Shown: positions 8,300 to 17,605 of the stretch, piece after piece
Position numbering within the stretch: position 1 is the stretch's first letter
How the letters are laid out: each line of letters starts with the position of its first letter
Assembly (NCBI GenBank): GCA_016235165.1
Contig: JACRLX010000021.1
Coordinates: forward strand, 248,001-312,000
Reading direction: 5' to 3'
DNA from: Rhodocyclales bacterium
GTDB taxonomy: Bacteria; Pseudomonadota; Gammaproteobacteria; Burkholderiales; Rhodocyclaceae
DNA: 64,000 bases
The notes under the pieces: generated by a model
Databases searched by the model: none
What the model saw: only the letters and a program-made list of their open reading frames with translations
Told to the model about the DNA's origin: nothing
Program-made: the position numbers and the translations under genes

Positions 8300-8835
8300 A
8301 ATCCGGCCGCGTCGGGCTGCTGCTTGCCGGCCTTGCACTGCTGATCGCCGGCATCGCCTATCACCTTGTTCCGACGGGTAAAACCAACGATGTGCCGGCA
8401 CCGACAGCAGCGCAGACCGCGATTTTCGATCTGGTGTTGACCGATGTCGATGGCAAGGCGCAAAGCTTCCAGCAATGGCGCGGCAAAATCCTGGTGCTCA
8501 ATTACTGGGCCACCTGGTGTTTCCCCTGTCGCGAAGAAATGCCCGGGTTTTCCCGCTTGCAGCTCAAGTACCAGGACAAAGGGGTTCAATTTGTTGGCAT
8601 CAGCATCGATGATGCAGCTAAAATCGTCGAATTCCTAAAAGAGACGCCGGTCAGCTACCCGCTTCTGATCGGCGACATGAAAACCATGACCAATAGCGCC
8701 GAACTGGGTAATTCGCGCCAGGCACTGCCCTTTACCGCCGTATTCGACCGCAACGGGCAGTTGGTCATGAGCCGGCTGGGGCGCTGGAACGAAGCCGACC
8801 TGGAGCCCAGGCTGCTCGACCTGATTTCGCGCTAG
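8296..8835 (+). CDS. TlpA/ResA-like thioredoxin-family protein
   Basis: Membrane-tethered periplasmic thiol-disulfide oxidoreductase, 179 residues. One N-terminal helix ([19 protein letters not shown]) serves as anchor. The thioredoxin domain has the WCFPC active site near residue 75 inside [11 protein letters not shown], and a cis-Pro loop at LPFTAVFD. It probably reduces periplasmic disulfides, for example in apocytochromes or copper chaperones. The start is GTG at 8296, which overlaps the stop of the previous gene by 4 nt. The aroQ start follows 38 bases after the stop. Confidence 0.88.
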   Translation: MKSGRVGLLLAGLALLIAGIAYHLVPTGKTNDVPAPTAAQTAIFDLVLTDVDGKAQSFQQWRGKILVLNYWATWCFPCREEMPGFSRLQLKYQDKGVQFVGISIDDAAKIVEFLKETPVSYPLLIGDMKTMTNSAELGNSRQALPFTAVFDRNGQLVMSRLGRWNEADLEPRLLDLISR

Positions 8836-8873
8836 CTGGACAAACTGCTGGTATTTGCGGCAAACTTGCACCC

Positions 8874-9362
8874 ATGACGAAGCAAACTCGCTCCAAAGCC
8901 AAGTCGACTGACGATGGCAACGGGACCATACTGGTACTCCACGGCCCCAATCTGAACCTGCTTGGCAGCCGCGAACCGGAGATCTACGGCCGCACCACGC
9001 TGGCCAGCATCCATGCCGCGATGGCAGCCCGGGCACAAGCCTCCGGGATGCGTCTGGAGAGCTTCCAGAGCAACCACGAGGGCGAGTTGATCGACCGCGT
9101 GCAGTCGGCGCGCGATCAGGGCGTACGCTTCATCATCATCAATCCGGCCGGTTATACCCATACCAGCGTCGCCCTGCGCGATGCCCTGGCGGCGGTGGCC
9201 ATTCCGTTCATTGAAATTCACCTGTCCAACGTGCATGCGCGGGAGCCCTTCCGCAAGCACTCCTATTTTTCGGACATCGCCGTCGGCGTCATCGCCGGCC
9301 TGGGCGCCCAGGGCTACGAACTCGCGCTGGAAGCCGCGCTGGCCCGCCTGCGGGCCGCCTGA
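8874..9362 (+). CDS. aroQ: Type II 3-dehydroquinate dehydratase
   Basis: Shikimate-pathway enzyme converting 3-dehydroquinate to 3-dehydroshikimate in the cytoplasm, 162 residues. Type II signatures are present: [16 protein letters not shown] with the catalytic Tyr, [26 protein letters not shown], and [17 protein letters not shown] with the catalytic His. The N-terminus has about 18 extra polar residues before the first strand ([17 protein letters not shown]), so a later start cannot be excluded. It directly precedes accB, an arrangement common in proteobacteria. Confidence 0.96.
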   Translation: MTKQTRSKAKSTDDGNGTILVLHGPNLNLLGSREPEIYGRTTLASIHAAMAARAQASGMRLESFQSNHEGELIDRVQSARDQGVRFIIINPAGYTHTSVALRDALAAVAIPFIEIHLSNVHAREPFRKHSYFSDIAVGVIAGLGAQGYELALEAALARLRAA

Positions 9363-9414
9363 TCCTTCCGTTCCTGGCGGCGGCGGCCGCTGTTTCACTG
9401 TTTGAGGAGTCCCC

Positions 9415-9864
9415 ATGGACCTGAGAAAACTCAAGACCCTGATCGATCTCGTGCAGAACTCGGGCATTTCCGAGCTGGAGATCAGCGAGGGTGAGGAAAA
9501 AATCCGTATCGCCAAGCATCTGACGGCGGCACCGGCGACGACGGTGGTCAGCATGCCGGTAGCGGCGGCCCCGGTCGCCGTGGCGCCAGCGCCGACTCCT
9601 GCCGGCGCACCGGCGCCATCGCAGATCGACGGCCACGTGGTCAAGGCGCCGATGGTCGGCACCTTCTATCGTTCCAGCGGCCCCGACGCCGCCCCCTTTG
9701 TCGAAGTCGGCAAGACGGTCAAGGCCGGCGACACGCTGTGCATCATCGAGGCCATGAAACTGATGAACGAAATCGAAGCCGAGGTCTCCGGCGTGGTCAA
9801 GGCGATCCAGGTCGAGAACGGCCAGGCAGTGGAGTACGGACAGCCGATGTTCGTGATCGGCTGA
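9415..9864 (+). CDS. accB: Biotin carboxyl carrier protein of acetyl-CoA carboxylase
   Basis: Carrier subunit holding biotin for malonyl-CoA synthesis, 149 residues. An N-terminal helical region ([12 protein letters not shown]) is followed by an Ala/Pro-rich linker (about 40-68) and the biotinyl domain. The biotinylated Lys is in [12 protein letters not shown]. The start follows the strong site GAGGAG. The linker contains a 24-nt segment repeated exactly in the gene at 12130. accC begins 2 bases after the stop. Confidence 0.97.
   Translation: MDLRKLKTLIDLVQNSGISELEISEGEEKIRIAKHLTAAPATTVVSMPVAAAPVAVAPAPTPAGAPAPSQIDGHVVKAPMVGTFYRSSGPDAAPFVEVGKTVKAGDTLCIIEAMKLMNEIEAEVSGVVKAIQVENGQAVEYGQPMFVIG
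9575..9598 (+). repeat. 24-nt exact repeat, copy 1 (inside accB linker)
   Basis: Identical over 24 bases to 12356-12379 and containing the word CCAGCGCCGACT (reverse complement AGTCGGCGCTGG), which also occurs at 16091-16102 and 17012-17023. It encodes AVAPAPT in the Ala/Pro linker. Confidence 0.7.
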
Positions 9865-9866
9865 TC

Positions 9867-11231
9867 ATGTTCGGCAAGGTTCTGATCGCCAACCGCGGCG
9901 AGATCGCCCTGCGCATCCTGCGCGCCTGCCGCGAGCTCGGCATACGTACCGTGGCCGTGCATTCCGAGGCCGACACTGAGGCGAAATACGTCAAACTGGC
10001 CGATGAATCGGTCTGCATCGGCCCGGCGCCCTCGGGGCAGAGCTACCTCAACATCCCGGCCATCATCTCCGCAGCCGAAGTCACCGACGCCGAAGCCATC
10101 CACCCCGGCTACGGCTTCCTCTCCGAAAACGCCGATTTCGGCGAGCGGGTCGAAAAATCCGGCTTCGCCTTCATCGGCCCGCGCCCGGAAACCATACGCC
10201 TGATGGGCGACAAGGTCAGCGCCAAGAATGCGATGAAGGCCGCCGGCGTGCCCTGCGTGCCCGGCTCGGACGGAGCCCTGCCCGACGACCCGAGGGAAAT
10301 CGTCAAGATCGGCCGTGCCGTGGGTTACCCGGTAATCATCAAGGCGGCCGGCGGCGGCGGCGGGCGCGGCATGCGCGTGGTGCACACCGAGGCAGCGCTG
10401 CTCAACGCGGTCAACATGACCCGCAGCGAAGCCGGAGCGGCCTTCAACAACCCGATGGTCTACATGGAAAAGTTCCTGGAAAATCCGCGTCACGTGGAAA
10501 TCCAGGTACTGTCCGACGCCTACCGCAACTCGGTTTATCTGGGCGAACGCGACTGCTCGATGCAGCGCCGGCACCAGAAGGTGATCGAGGAAGCTCCGGC
10601 GCCGGACATCAACCGCCGGGTGCTGGCGCGCGTCGGCGACCGCTGCGCCGAAGCCTGCCGCAAGATCAACTACCGTGGTGCCGGCACCTTCGAGTTCCTC
10701 TACGAGAACGGCGAGTTCTATTTCATCGAGATGAACACCCGGGTCCAGGTCGAGCATCCGGTCACCGAACTGATCACCGGCATCGACATCGTCCAGGCAC
10801 AGATTCGCATCGCGGCCGGCGAAAAGCTCTGGTTCCGCCAGCGCGATGTCGAGCTGCGCGGCCATGCCGTCGAATGCCGCATCAACGCCGAGGACCCCTT
10901 CAAGTTCACCCCCTCGCCGGGCAGGATCGTCAACTGGCATCCGCCCGGCGGCCCCGGCATTCGCGTCGACTCGCACGCCTACTCGGGCTACACGGTGCCC
11001 CCCCACTACGACTCGATGATAGGCAAAGTGATTGCTTACGGCGACACCCGCGAGCAGGCGCTCCGGCGCATGCACATCGCGCTCTCGGAAATGATGGTGG
11101 ATGGCATCAAGACCAATATCCCGCTGCACCAGGACCTGATGCTCGACCCGCGCTTCATCAAGGGCGGCACCAGCATCCACTATCTCGAAGAGAAGCTCGC
11201 CGCCCGCAGCGACGCCACCAAGGGGAAGTAA
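9867..11231 (+). CDS. accC: Biotin carboxylase subunit of acetyl-CoA carboxylase
   Basis: ATP-grasp enzyme that carboxylates the biotin on AccB, first step of fatty-acid synthesis, 454 residues. The family start [16 protein letters not shown] fixes the ATG at 9867, two bases after accB. Other signatures are the [10 protein letters not shown] block, the glycine-rich ATP loop [23 protein letters not shown], the catalytic [16 protein letters not shown] and the C-terminal AxECRINAE region. Length and motifs are normal. It is probably co-transcribed with accB and prmA. Confidence 0.98.
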   Translation: MFGKVLIANRGEIALRILRACRELGIRTVAVHSEADTEAKYVKLADESVCIGPAPSGQSYLNIPAIISAAEVTDAEAIHPGYGFLSENADFGERVEKSGFAFIGPRPETIRLMGDKVSAKNAMKAAGVPCVPGSDGALPDDPREIVKIGRAVGYPVIIKAAGGGGGRGMRVVHTEAALLNAVNMTRSEAGAAFNNPMVYMEKFLENPRHVEIQVLSDAYRNSVYLGERDCSMQRRHQKVIEEAPAPDINRRVLARVGDRCAEACRKINYRGAGTFEFLYENGEFYFIEMNTRVQVEHPVTELITGIDIVQAQIRIAAGEKLWFRQRDVELRGHAVECRINAEDPFKFTPSPGRIVNWHPPGGPGIRVDSHAYSGYTVPPHYDSMIGKVIAYGDTREQALRRMHIALSEMMVDGIKTNIPLHQDLMLDPRFIKGGTSIHYLEEKLAARSDATKGK

Positions 11232-11236
11232 GCGGC

Positions 11237-12136
11237 ATGTGGGTCAGCGTCGCCCTGGAAACCGACGCCGCGCATGCGGATGCGCTATCCGACGCGCTGA
11301 TGGCGGCCGGTGCGATTTCGGTCAGCGTCGAGGACGCGCTGGCCGGCACCGACCTCGAAACGCCCCAGTTCGGCGAGCCGGATGGCGCCGGCGGCATGCC
11401 GGCAACGCCGCTGTGGAACGAGAGCCGGGTGGTGGCGCTGTTCGACCCCGCGCCCGACCTGATAGGACGCATTGCCACCGCCGCAGCGAGCGCCGGCATC
11501 GACGACCTGCCGGAAATCGAATTGGAGGACGTCGCGGAGCAGGACTGGGTACGCCTCACCCAGGCCCAGTTCGACCCGATCCGCGTCGATAACCGCCTCT
11601 GGATCGTGCCGTCCTGGCACGCAGCACCCGATCCTGCCGCCGTCAGTCTGGTGCTCGATCCCGGCCTGGCCTTCGGCACCGGCTCGCATCCGACCACCTT
11701 CCTCTGCCTGCAATGGCTGTGCGAACACCTCCGCGCCGGGGAGTCGGTGCTCGACTATGGATGTGGCTCGGGCATACTCGGCATCGCCGCCGCGAAACTG
11801 GGCGCCGCTTCGGTGCTCGGCGTCGATATCGATGACAATGCCCTGGTCGCCGCGCGCAACAATGCCGCCAACAATCGGGTGGCGCTGGAATTGCGGCACT
11901 CGAAACAGGCGCTGGAGGAAAGCTTCGACATCGTGGTAGCCAACATCCTGACCAATCCGTTGTGCGTGCTGGCCCCGCTGCTGGCCGGGCGAGTCGCACC
12001 GGGCGGGCGCATCGTGCTGGCCGGGGTCCTCGCCACGCAAGCGGAACAGGTCATCGCCGCCTACGCCGCGCACCTGCCCCTGCACGCCGGCGCCGAGCGC
12101 GACGGCTGGGTGCGCCTGGAAGGTCGGCGGTGCTGA
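11237..12136 (+). CDS. prmA: Ribosomal protein L11 methyltransferase
   Basis: SAM-dependent enzyme that trimethylates ribosomal protein L11, 299 residues. The start MWVSVALE matches the family. The N-terminal substrate-binding domain is followed by LDPGLAFGTGSHPTT and the SAM-binding motif VLDYGCGSGILGIAAAKLGA, then VANILTNPL, the NxL/P-type catalytic strand. It begins 5 bases after accC. Its stop overlaps the next GTG start by 7 nt. Confidence 0.96.
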   Translation: MWVSVALETDAAHADALSDALMAAGAISVSVEDALAGTDLETPQFGEPDGAGGMPATPLWNESRVVALFDPAPDLIGRIATAAASAGIDDLPEIELEDVAEQDWVRLTQAQFDPIRVDNRLWIVPSWHAAPDPAAVSLVLDPGLAFGTGSHPTTFLCLQWLCEHLRAGESVLDYGCGSGILGIAAAKLGAASVLGVDIDDNALVAARNNAANNRVALELRHSKQALEESFDIVVANILTNPLCVLAPLLAGRVAPGGRIVLAGVLATQAEQVIAAYAAHLPLHAGAERDGWVRLEGRRC

Positions 12137-13068
12137 CCCGCTGCCCGGCTTGCGCCACGCATTTCCGCGTCACGCCGGATCAGCTCAAGCTGCGCTCCGG
12201 CCGCGTGCGCTGCGGTGAGTGCCAGCATGTGTTCAACGCTCTCGATACCCTGATCGAGGAGCCGCCGATCGTAATTGCCTCGGCGCCGGCTGCCGAGCCA
12301 CCGCCGCCGACTGCATCGACGCTGACCACTGCGGAACCGGGCCAAGCCGCAGAAATCGCCGTGGCGCCAGCGCCGACTCTTGACCCGATTCCCGCGCCTG
12401 ACGAGAACGCCCCTGACGCTACGTCAAGCGAGATGGCAGCTCCGGATGCCAGCGAATTTACAACCGGGGAGCCACCTCCCGTAGACAAGGTCCACGCGGC
12501 TACCGACGCCGCCGTGGTCGATATCGCAGTGCCCGCCTCGGACCAAGAGCAAATCGAGGCTTGGGAGGATGTGCTCGACGAACCCGCTCCGCCGCGCCGC
12601 TGGCCATGGCTGCTCGGCAGCCTGTGCGCGCTGGTCGCGCTCGGCGTCCAGGCCGCCGTCGTGTACCGAATCGAGCTTGCCGTGTTGTGGCCGGAAATCA
12701 AACCCGCCCTGGTCAGCGCATGCCAAACGCTAGGCTGCGAAGTCGGCCTGCCGGCCAAGGTCACCCTGATCGGCATAGAAGCTTCCGACCTGCATCCGGA
12801 TAGCGCACAGAAAGGCCGCCTGACGCTGACGGCAACGCTGAAGAATCGGGCGCCCTTTGCCCAGCAGTTTCCCAACATCGAACTCACGCTGACCGACACG
12901 GCGGACAAGGCCATCGTGCGCAAGGTGCTTGCCCCAGCCGACTACCTGCCGCGCAACACGCCGTTCGCCAGCGGCATGGCGCCGAATGTCGACGTCGCCA
13001 TCAACATCGGACTCGACGCCGGCGAACTGCCGGCCAGCGGTTACCGTCTCTACATTTTCTATCCCTGA
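12130..13068 (+). CDS. Zinc-ribbon (MJ0042-type) membrane protein with DUF3426-like C-terminal domain
   Basis: About 312 residues. The N-terminus is a zinc ribbon: TRCPACATHFRV with its pair of Cys and VRCGECQHVFNA with the second pair. A long acidic Ala/Pro-rich linker (about 45-150) follows, then one membrane helix (WPWLLGSLCALVALGVQAAV) and an extracytoplasmic beta-rich domain resembling DUF3426. The start is GTG at 12130, overlapping the prmA stop, because the first zinc-ribbon Cys follows directly. The family is often linked to prmA in betaproteobacteria; its role is not known to me. The linker holds copy 2 of a 24-nt repeat. Confidence 0.88.
   Translation: MLTRCPACATHFRVTPDQLKLRSGRVRCGECQHVFNALDTLIEEPPIVIASAPAAEPPPPTASTLTTAEPGQAAEIAVAPAPTLDPIPAPDENAPDATSSEMAAPDASEFTTGEPPPVDKVHAATDAAVVDIAVPASDQEQIEAWEDVLDEPAPPRRWPWLLGSLCALVALGVQAAVVYRIELAVLWPEIKPALVSACQTLGCEVGLPAKVTLIGIEASDLHPDSAQKGRLTLTATLKNRAPFAQQFPNIELTLTDTADKAIVRKVLAPADYLPRNTPFASGMAPNVDVAINIGLDAGELPASGYRLYIFYP
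12356..12379 (+). repeat. 24-nt exact repeat, copy 2
   Basis: Exact copy of 9575-9598, in the same reading phase (AVAPAPT) within the linker of the zinc-ribbon protein. The use of CCA for proline, unusual in this GC-rich DNA, is conserved between the copies. Confidence 0.7.
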
Positions 13069-13085
13069 CCCTTGCGGAAGACAGC

Positions 13086-14018
13086 ATGAAGACACTCATC
13101 TGCGGCTCCATGGCCTACGACACCATCATGGTGTTCGGCGACCGATTCAAGAACCACATCCTGCCCGAGCAGATCCACATCCTGAATGTCGCCTTCCTTG
13201 TCCCGGACATGCGACGCGAGTTCGGCGGCTGCGCCGGCAACATTGCCTACAACCTCAAGCTGCTGGGCGGCGAGCCGCTGATCATGGCCACCGTGGGCGA
13301 CGACAGCGCGCCCTACATGCATCGCTTGAAGCATCTCGGACTTGATGCCGCACATGTACGCGAAGTGGCCGGCAGCTTTACCGCCCAGGCCTTCATCACC
13401 ACCGACCTCGACGATAACCAGATCACGGCCTTCCACCCGGGGGCGATGACCCATTCGCATCTCAACAAGATCGACGATGCCCGTGGCGTCGGCCTCGGCA
13501 TCGTTTCGCCGGACGGGCGCGACGGCATGCTGCAACATGCCAGGGAGTTCAGGGCGGCAGGCATTCCCTTCGTCTTCGATCCAGGCCAGGGCCTGCCGAT
13601 GTTCGACGGCGCCGAACTGATGGCCTTCCTGAAACTTGCCGACTACTGCACGGTCAATGATTACGAAGCCAGGCTGCTGACCGAGCGCACCGGCCTGCCG
13701 CTGGAGCGACTGGCCGAAGAGGTAAAGGCACTGGTAGTGACGCTGGGCGGCAGCGGCTCGCGGATCTACACGTCCGGGCGTTGCATTGACATTCCCGTCG
13801 CGCCGCCGGAAGCCGTAATCGATCCGACGGGCTGCGGCGACGCCTACCGGGCCGGCTTGCTTTACGGCATCGGCAAGGGCTGGGAGTGGGAGAAGACGGG
13901 CCGGCTGGCATCGCTGATGGGCTCGCTTAAAATCGCCCATCGCGGCGGGCAAAATCACAAGCTCGCACGCACGGACATCGAAGCGCGATATCGCGCGGCC
14001 TTCGGCGAAATGCTGTAA
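13086..14018 (+). CDS. PfkB-family carbohydrate/adenosine kinase
   Basis: Ribokinase-fold sugar or nucleoside kinase, 310 residues. The N-terminal GG motif lies in EFGGCAGNIAYNLKLLGG. The catalytic PfkB signature 2 is DPTGCGDAYRAG, with the catalytic base Asp in GCGD. Close resemblance is to the bacterial adenosine-kinase-like branch, but the substrate cannot be decided from sequence. The start ATG at 13086 follows GGAAGACAGC. It lies 17 bases after the zinc-ribbon gene and 14 bases before the lipoprotein gene. Confidence 0.9.
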   Translation: MKTLICGSMAYDTIMVFGDRFKNHILPEQIHILNVAFLVPDMRREFGGCAGNIAYNLKLLGGEPLIMATVGDDSAPYMHRLKHLGLDAAHVREVAGSFTAQAFITTDLDDNQITAFHPGAMTHSHLNKIDDARGVGLGIVSPDGRDGMLQHAREFRAAGIPFVFDPGQGLPMFDGAELMAFLKLADYCTVNDYEARLLTERTGLPLERLAEEVKALVVTLGGSGSRIYTSGRCIDIPVAPPEAVIDPTGCGDAYRAGLLYGIGKGWEWEKTGRLASLMGSLKIAHRGGQNHKLARTDIEARYRAAFGEML

Positions 14019-14032
14019 CAAGGGAGAAGACC

Positions 14033-14491
14033 ATGACATCCAGCTTGACGCGCCTTGCCGCCACCGTCGTGGCAGCCCTGCTGCTGGCGGCTTGCGCCGG
14101 CAGCCAGTCGGGTTCCGCCTATTCCCGAGCCCAGACCCGCGGCGAAATGAATGTGCGCATGGGCGTCGTCGAATCGGTACGCAGCGTGACCATCGAAGGC
14201 AGCCAATCGGGCGTCGGCGCCGTTGCCGGTGGGGCGATAGGCGGCATCGCCGGCAGCAATGTCGGCCAGGGCCGGGGTTCGACGGTCGGCTCCATCCTTG
14301 GTGCGGTGGCCGGCGGCATCGCCGGGCAAGCCATCGAAGAGCGTGTCTCGAAGAAGGATGGCCTGGAAATCACCATCAAGCTGGACAGCGGCCAGATCAT
14401 CGCGGTCACGCAGGAGGCCGATGAAGCCTTTCGTGCCGGCGATCGCGTGCGCGTGCTATCGGGTAGCGGCGCCACCCGCGTCTCGCATTAA
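14033..14491 (+). CDS. Glycine-zipper outer-membrane lipoprotein (SlyB/Pcp-like)
   Basis: Probable lipoprotein of 152 residues. A signal peptide ends in the lipobox LLAAC, giving Cys22 as the lipidated residue. The mature part carries a glycine zipper with GxxxG repeats (GAVAGGAIGGIAGSNVGQG, then GSILGAVAGGIAGQAI), as in 2TM glycine-zipper proteins. The C-terminal segment (DSGQIIAVTQEAD) is the usual beta-rich tail. Such proteins act in envelope integrity. The start follows GGGAGAAGACC. It is convergent with apaH, 15 bases from its stop. Confidence 0.9.
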   Translation: MTSSLTRLAATVVAALLLAACAGSQSGSAYSRAQTRGEMNVRMGVVESVRSVTIEGSQSGVGAVAGGAIGGIAGSNVGQGRGSTVGSILGAVAGGIAGQAIEERVSKKDGLEITIKLDSGQIIAVTQEADEAFRAGDRVRVLSGSGATRVSH

Positions 14492-14506
14492 GGCAAGCCC
14501 GACACC

Positions 14507-15343
14507 TCAGTCCCAGCCGGAGGGCAGGACCTGTTGCGAGCAGGGCTGGCGGAACACGCGCCGGTCTTCCAGCCGCACAGCGGTAAGGCACCCGCCCCAG
14601 AGGCAACCGGTATCGAGGGCGAGCAGCCCGGGCTCGTCGCGAAAACCCAGCGCCGACCAGTGGCCGCAAACAATGGCGTGATCCGCGCTGGCGCGCCCTG
14701 GAACATCGAACCAGGGCCGACAACCGGCCGGCCCCTTTTCGGGCGGCCCCTTCGAGCCCTCGGCGCGAAACTCCATGGCACCGGAGGATGTCACGAAGCG
14801 CATCCGGGTCATGGCATTGACCACCACCCGCAACCGGTCCCAGCCGGCAAGATCGTCGTGCCATGTGGCCGGTTCCGACCCCCACATGTTGGCCAGGAAT
14901 TCTTCGAAGTTCGGCGCCTGCAACGCCGTCGACACCTCGTCGGACAGGGCTTGCGCCTGGGCCACCGTCCATTCCGGCAGCAAACCGGCATGGACCATGG
15001 CCCACTCGCCCTCGACATGGAACAGCGGTTGCGCACGCAGCCAGGAAAGCAACTCGTCCCGATCCGGGGCGGCAAGTATCGGCGCCAGGGTGTCCTCCCG
15101 ATTGGCCTTGCCGCACCCCTCCGACTGCATCACCAGATGCAGGTCGTGATTCCCGAGCACCACGCAGGCCATCGTGCCCAGGGATTTGACGAAGCGCAGC
15201 ACCTCCAGCGACGCCGGCCCGCGATTGACGAGATCGCCGACGAACCATAGCCGGTCGGCGGCCGGATCGAAGCTGATATAGTCGAGCAGGCGCCGCAGCG
15301 GATCGAAACAGCCCTGCAGGTCGCCGATTGCATAGGTAGCCAT
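14507..15343 (-). CDS. apaH: Symmetrical diadenosine tetraphosphatase
   Basis: Metallophosphatase that hydrolyses Ap4A to two ADP, 278 residues. The motifs are those of the calcineurin-like phosphoesterase family: GDLQGC near the N-terminus, FVGDLVNRGP, LGNHDLH, and the C-terminal GHWSALGF and ALDTGCLWGG typical of ApaH. The start MATYAIGDLQG places the ATG at 15343; a longer frame overlaps the divergent GT9 gene. Only 16 bp separate the two divergent start codons. Confidence 0.96.
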   Translation of the reverse strand: MATYAIGDLQGCFDPLRRLLDYISFDPAADRLWFVGDLVNRGPASLEVLRFVKSLGTMACVVLGNHDLHLVMQSEGCGKANREDTLAPILAAPDRDELLSWLRAQPLFHVEGEWAMVHAGLLPEWTVAQAQALSDEVSTALQAPNFEEFLANMWGSEPATWHDDLAGWDRLRVVVNAMTRMRFVTSSGAMEFRAEGSKGPPEKGPAGCRPWFDVPGRASADHAIVCGHWSALGFRDEPGLLALDTGCLWGGCLTAVRLEDRRVFRQPCSQQVLPSGWD

Positions 15344-15359
15344 AGCCGGCGAGTTTAGC

Positions 15360-16391
15360 TTGAGTCCCGATTCCGCCCCGAAGATCCTCGTCATCCGCCG
15401 CGACAACATCGGCGACCTGGTATGCACCACGCCGCTGATCGCCGCGCTGCGCCAGCACTTCCCCAGGGCCTGGTTGGGTGCGCTGGTCAATAGCTATAAC
15501 GCCCCAGTGCTCGCCGGCAATCCGGATCTCGACGAAGTGTTCGTCTATACCAAGGCCAAGCACCGCGCGGCGGGAGAATCGTTGCCGGCGATTTTCTGGC
15601 GCCGCTGGCGGATGATGCGGCGGTTGCGCGCCATGCAGCTCGACGACGTCATCATCGCCACCACCTCGCCGCAGCCGCGCGTGGCCAAGCAGGCGCGCTG
15701 GCTGCGACCCAGGCGCGTGATCGGATTCGGCGCGGTGCCGGCGCTCGACGTGTCGATCCCGGTCGACAGCGAGGAGTTGCACGAAGTCGAGGATGTGTTT
15801 CGCGTCGCCCGGCTTTATGGCATCGAAGGATCGCCGCCGGCCTGCCGCGTCGTCGCCCCCGAAAAGGTGCCAGCGTCAGCGCACGAACCCACTCCGGAAA
15901 CAATCACCGTCGCAATCCACATCAGCGCGCGCAAGCCCTCGCAGCGCTGGCCTGCGGAGCGCTTCGCCGAGGCGATGCGGCAACTGGCAGCCCAGGGCCC
16001 GATGCGCTTCATGCTGTTGTGGTCGCCGGGAGCGGACGACAATCCCCTGCATCCGGGCGACGACGCCAAGGCGGCGGAAGTGTTGGAAAAAGTCGGCGCT
16101 GGCGCGACGGTGATTGCGCAACCGACGCAGACACTGACGGACCTTATCAGGGCGTTGGCAGGCTGCCGGGCCATGATCTGCGCCGACGGCGGTGCCATGC
16201 ACCTCGCCGCTGGCCTGAGCCTGCCGATTGTCTGCCTGTTCGGAAATTCGGGCGCTACTCGCTGGCGACCCTGGGGGGTGCCTCAGCGCGTGCTGCAAAA
16301 GCCCTCTCTTGACGTTGCGGACATCGGGGTCGGCGAAGTCGTCGGAGCTTTCGCATCCTTGCGCGAGGAAATCGGTCGATCGGTTCGCTGA
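15360..16391 (+). CDS. Glycosyltransferase family 9 (heptosyltransferase-like)
   Basis: Probable lipopolysaccharide-core sugar transferase, 343 residues, GT-B fold. The N-terminal motif ILVIRRDNIGDLVCTTP is typical of GT9 enzymes such as WaaF/WaaC. The C-terminal nucleotide-sugar motif is CADGGAMHLAAGLSLPIVCLFG. The acceptor cannot be told. The start is taken as TTG at 15360, since the family N-terminus begins eight residues later and no ATG or GTG is placed well. It is the last plus-strand gene, convergent with the glycan block. It contains AGTCGGCGCTGG at 16091-16102. Confidence 0.9.
   Translation: MSPDSAPKILVIRRDNIGDLVCTTPLIAALRQHFPRAWLGALVNSYNAPVLAGNPDLDEVFVYTKAKHRAAGESLPAIFWRRWRMMRRLRAMQLDDVIIATTSPQPRVAKQARWLRPRRVIGFGAVPALDVSIPVDSEELHEVEDVFRVARLYGIEGSPPACRVVAPEKVPASAHEPTPETITVAIHISARKPSQRWPAERFAEAMRQLAAQGPMRFMLLWSPGADDNPLHPGDDAKAAEVLEKVGAGATVIAQPTQTLTDLIRALAGCRAMICADGGAMHLAAGLSLPIVCLFGNSGATRWRPWGVPQRVLQKPSLDVADIGVGEVVGAFASLREEIGRSVR
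16091..16102 (+). repeat. 12-nt dispersed word, copy 3
   Basis: AGTCGGCGCTGG, reverse complement of the core of the 24-nt repeat at 9575 and 12356, here encoding VGAG in the GT9 gene. Confidence 0.5.
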
Positions 16392-16407
16392 GTCTTGGCC
16401 GATCCGC

Positions 16408-17592
16408 TCAAAGCAGCTTGCGTTCGCGTGCCGCCTGACCGATCCGCTCTAGCTGAAAGGCGACGACTTTTTCTTCGTCGTAGAGCCGCAGCGCACGCTC
16501 CCGTCCCGCACTGCCGAGTTTGCGGGCCCATTCCGGATCTTCGACAAAGCGTTTCATCGCCCGGGCCAACGCTTCCGGCGCGCGCGTCGGCACCAGCAGC
16601 CCGGTGAGCTCGGGCACCACTTCCTCGCGCGCGCCGCGAATGTTGGTGGCCAGCACCGGCTTGCCCATCACCATCGCCTCGATGATGGTGCGCGGCATGC
16701 CCTCGCGCCAGGAAGGTAGACAGAAGAGGTCCATCGCCGCCAACAGCTGCGGCACATCGGAGCGCAATCCGGGCGCGACCAAGCGTGCGCCCAGTGCGGC
16801 CCGTGCGGTGGCGAACTCGGCGTCGATACCTACCGCATGGTCGCTGGCGAGACGCTCGCCGACGAGCAGAAACCAGACCTGCGGATAAGCTTGCGCGACC
16901 ATGGCGGCGGCGGCGAGAAACTCGGCAATGCCCTTCTCGCGTACCTGGCGCCCGATCATGCCGACAACAAATGCGTCGCGCGGAATCCCCAGCGCATCTC
17001 GCGCCGTGTCACCAGCGCCGACTCTTGCAGGATCGAAGCTAGCCACCTCGATGCCGTTGCCGATCGCCAGCACGCGCTCGCGTGGCGCAATGCGCTCACG
17101 CACGGCATCCTCGGCATCCTCGGCGCTCTGCGAAAACAGTAAATCGGTAAAGCGCCCGCCAAAGCGTTCGAGCACAACGAACAGCGCCCGCTTCCAGCGC
17201 GGCATCTCGTCGTGGAAGTAGAAGCCGTGGGCCGTGTAGACGATCAGCGGAACTCCCGCCAGGCGCGCCGCCAGGCGACCGATCAGTGCCGCCACTGGCG
17301 TATGGGCATGCAACACGTCGAAGCGTTCGCGACGAAACAAACGGGTCAAGGCCACCAGGCTGCGCACAGCGAGCAGCGGATTCATGCTGCGGGCGATAGG
17401 CAGGGTCTCGATCGTGTAGCCAGCGGCCCGCATCGCGCCGACTAGCGGGCCATCGCTGCATACGGCGGTAACCCTCCACCCCTGTGCGCGCATGCCATCG
17501 AGCAGGGGCAGGAGAAAATGCTTCAGCGTGAAATCGACGGCGCAGAGTTGGCAGACTTTCAAGTCATCATTCCGATCGACCATGCCGGACAT
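16408..17592 (-). CDS. Glycosyltransferase family 4
   Basis: Cytoplasmic GT-B glycosyltransferase, about 394 residues, likely adding a sugar to a lipid-linked glycan. The acceptor half carries HAHTPVAALIGRLAARL and YTAHGFYFH. The donor half has the GT4 E-x7-E pattern in SWREGMPRTIIEAMVMGKPVLA. The start is ATG at 17592 or, nine bases on, 17583; neither has a clear ribosome site. It follows the GT-C gene with 13 bases between. It is the last gene of the minus-strand glycan block and contains the dispersed 12-nt word at 17012-17023. Confidence 0.9.
   Translation of the reverse strand: MSGMVDRNDDLKVCQLCAVDFTLKHFLLPLLDGMRAQGWRVTAVCSDGPLVGAMRAAGYTIETLPIARSMNPLLAVRSLVALTRLFRRERFDVLHAHTPVAALIGRLAARLAGVPLIVYTAHGFYFHDEMPRWKRALFVVLERFGGRFTDLLFSQSAEDAEDAVRERIAPRERVLAIGNGIEVASFDPARVGAGDTARDALGIPRDAFVVGMIGRQVREKGIAEFLAAAAMVAQAYPQVWFLLVGERLASDHAVGIDAEFATARAALGARLVAPGLRSDVPQLLAAMDLFCLPSWREGMPRTIIEAMVMGKPVLATNIRGAREEVVPELTGLLVPTRAPEALARAMKRFVEDPEWARKLGSAGRERALRLYDEEKVVAFQLERIGQAARERKLL
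17012..17023 (-). repeat. 12-nt dispersed word, copy 4
   Basis: Plus-strand CCAGCGCCGACT, so AGTCGGCGCTGG on the coding strand of the GT4 gene, encoding VGAG. Fourth exact copy within 7.5 kb. Confidence 0.5.
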
Positions 17593-17605
17593 GTCGCCAT
17601 CGCAA

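Noticed and set aside
9666-11180. Long minus-strand open frame antisense to accC
   Set aside because: accB and accC on the plus strand are unmistakable; the antisense product has no recognisable domain.
16381-16450. Possible terminator between the convergent GT9 and GT4 genes (GATCGG / CCGATC)
   Set aside because: Only a six-base stem with a 16-base loop and no T run, so not convincing.
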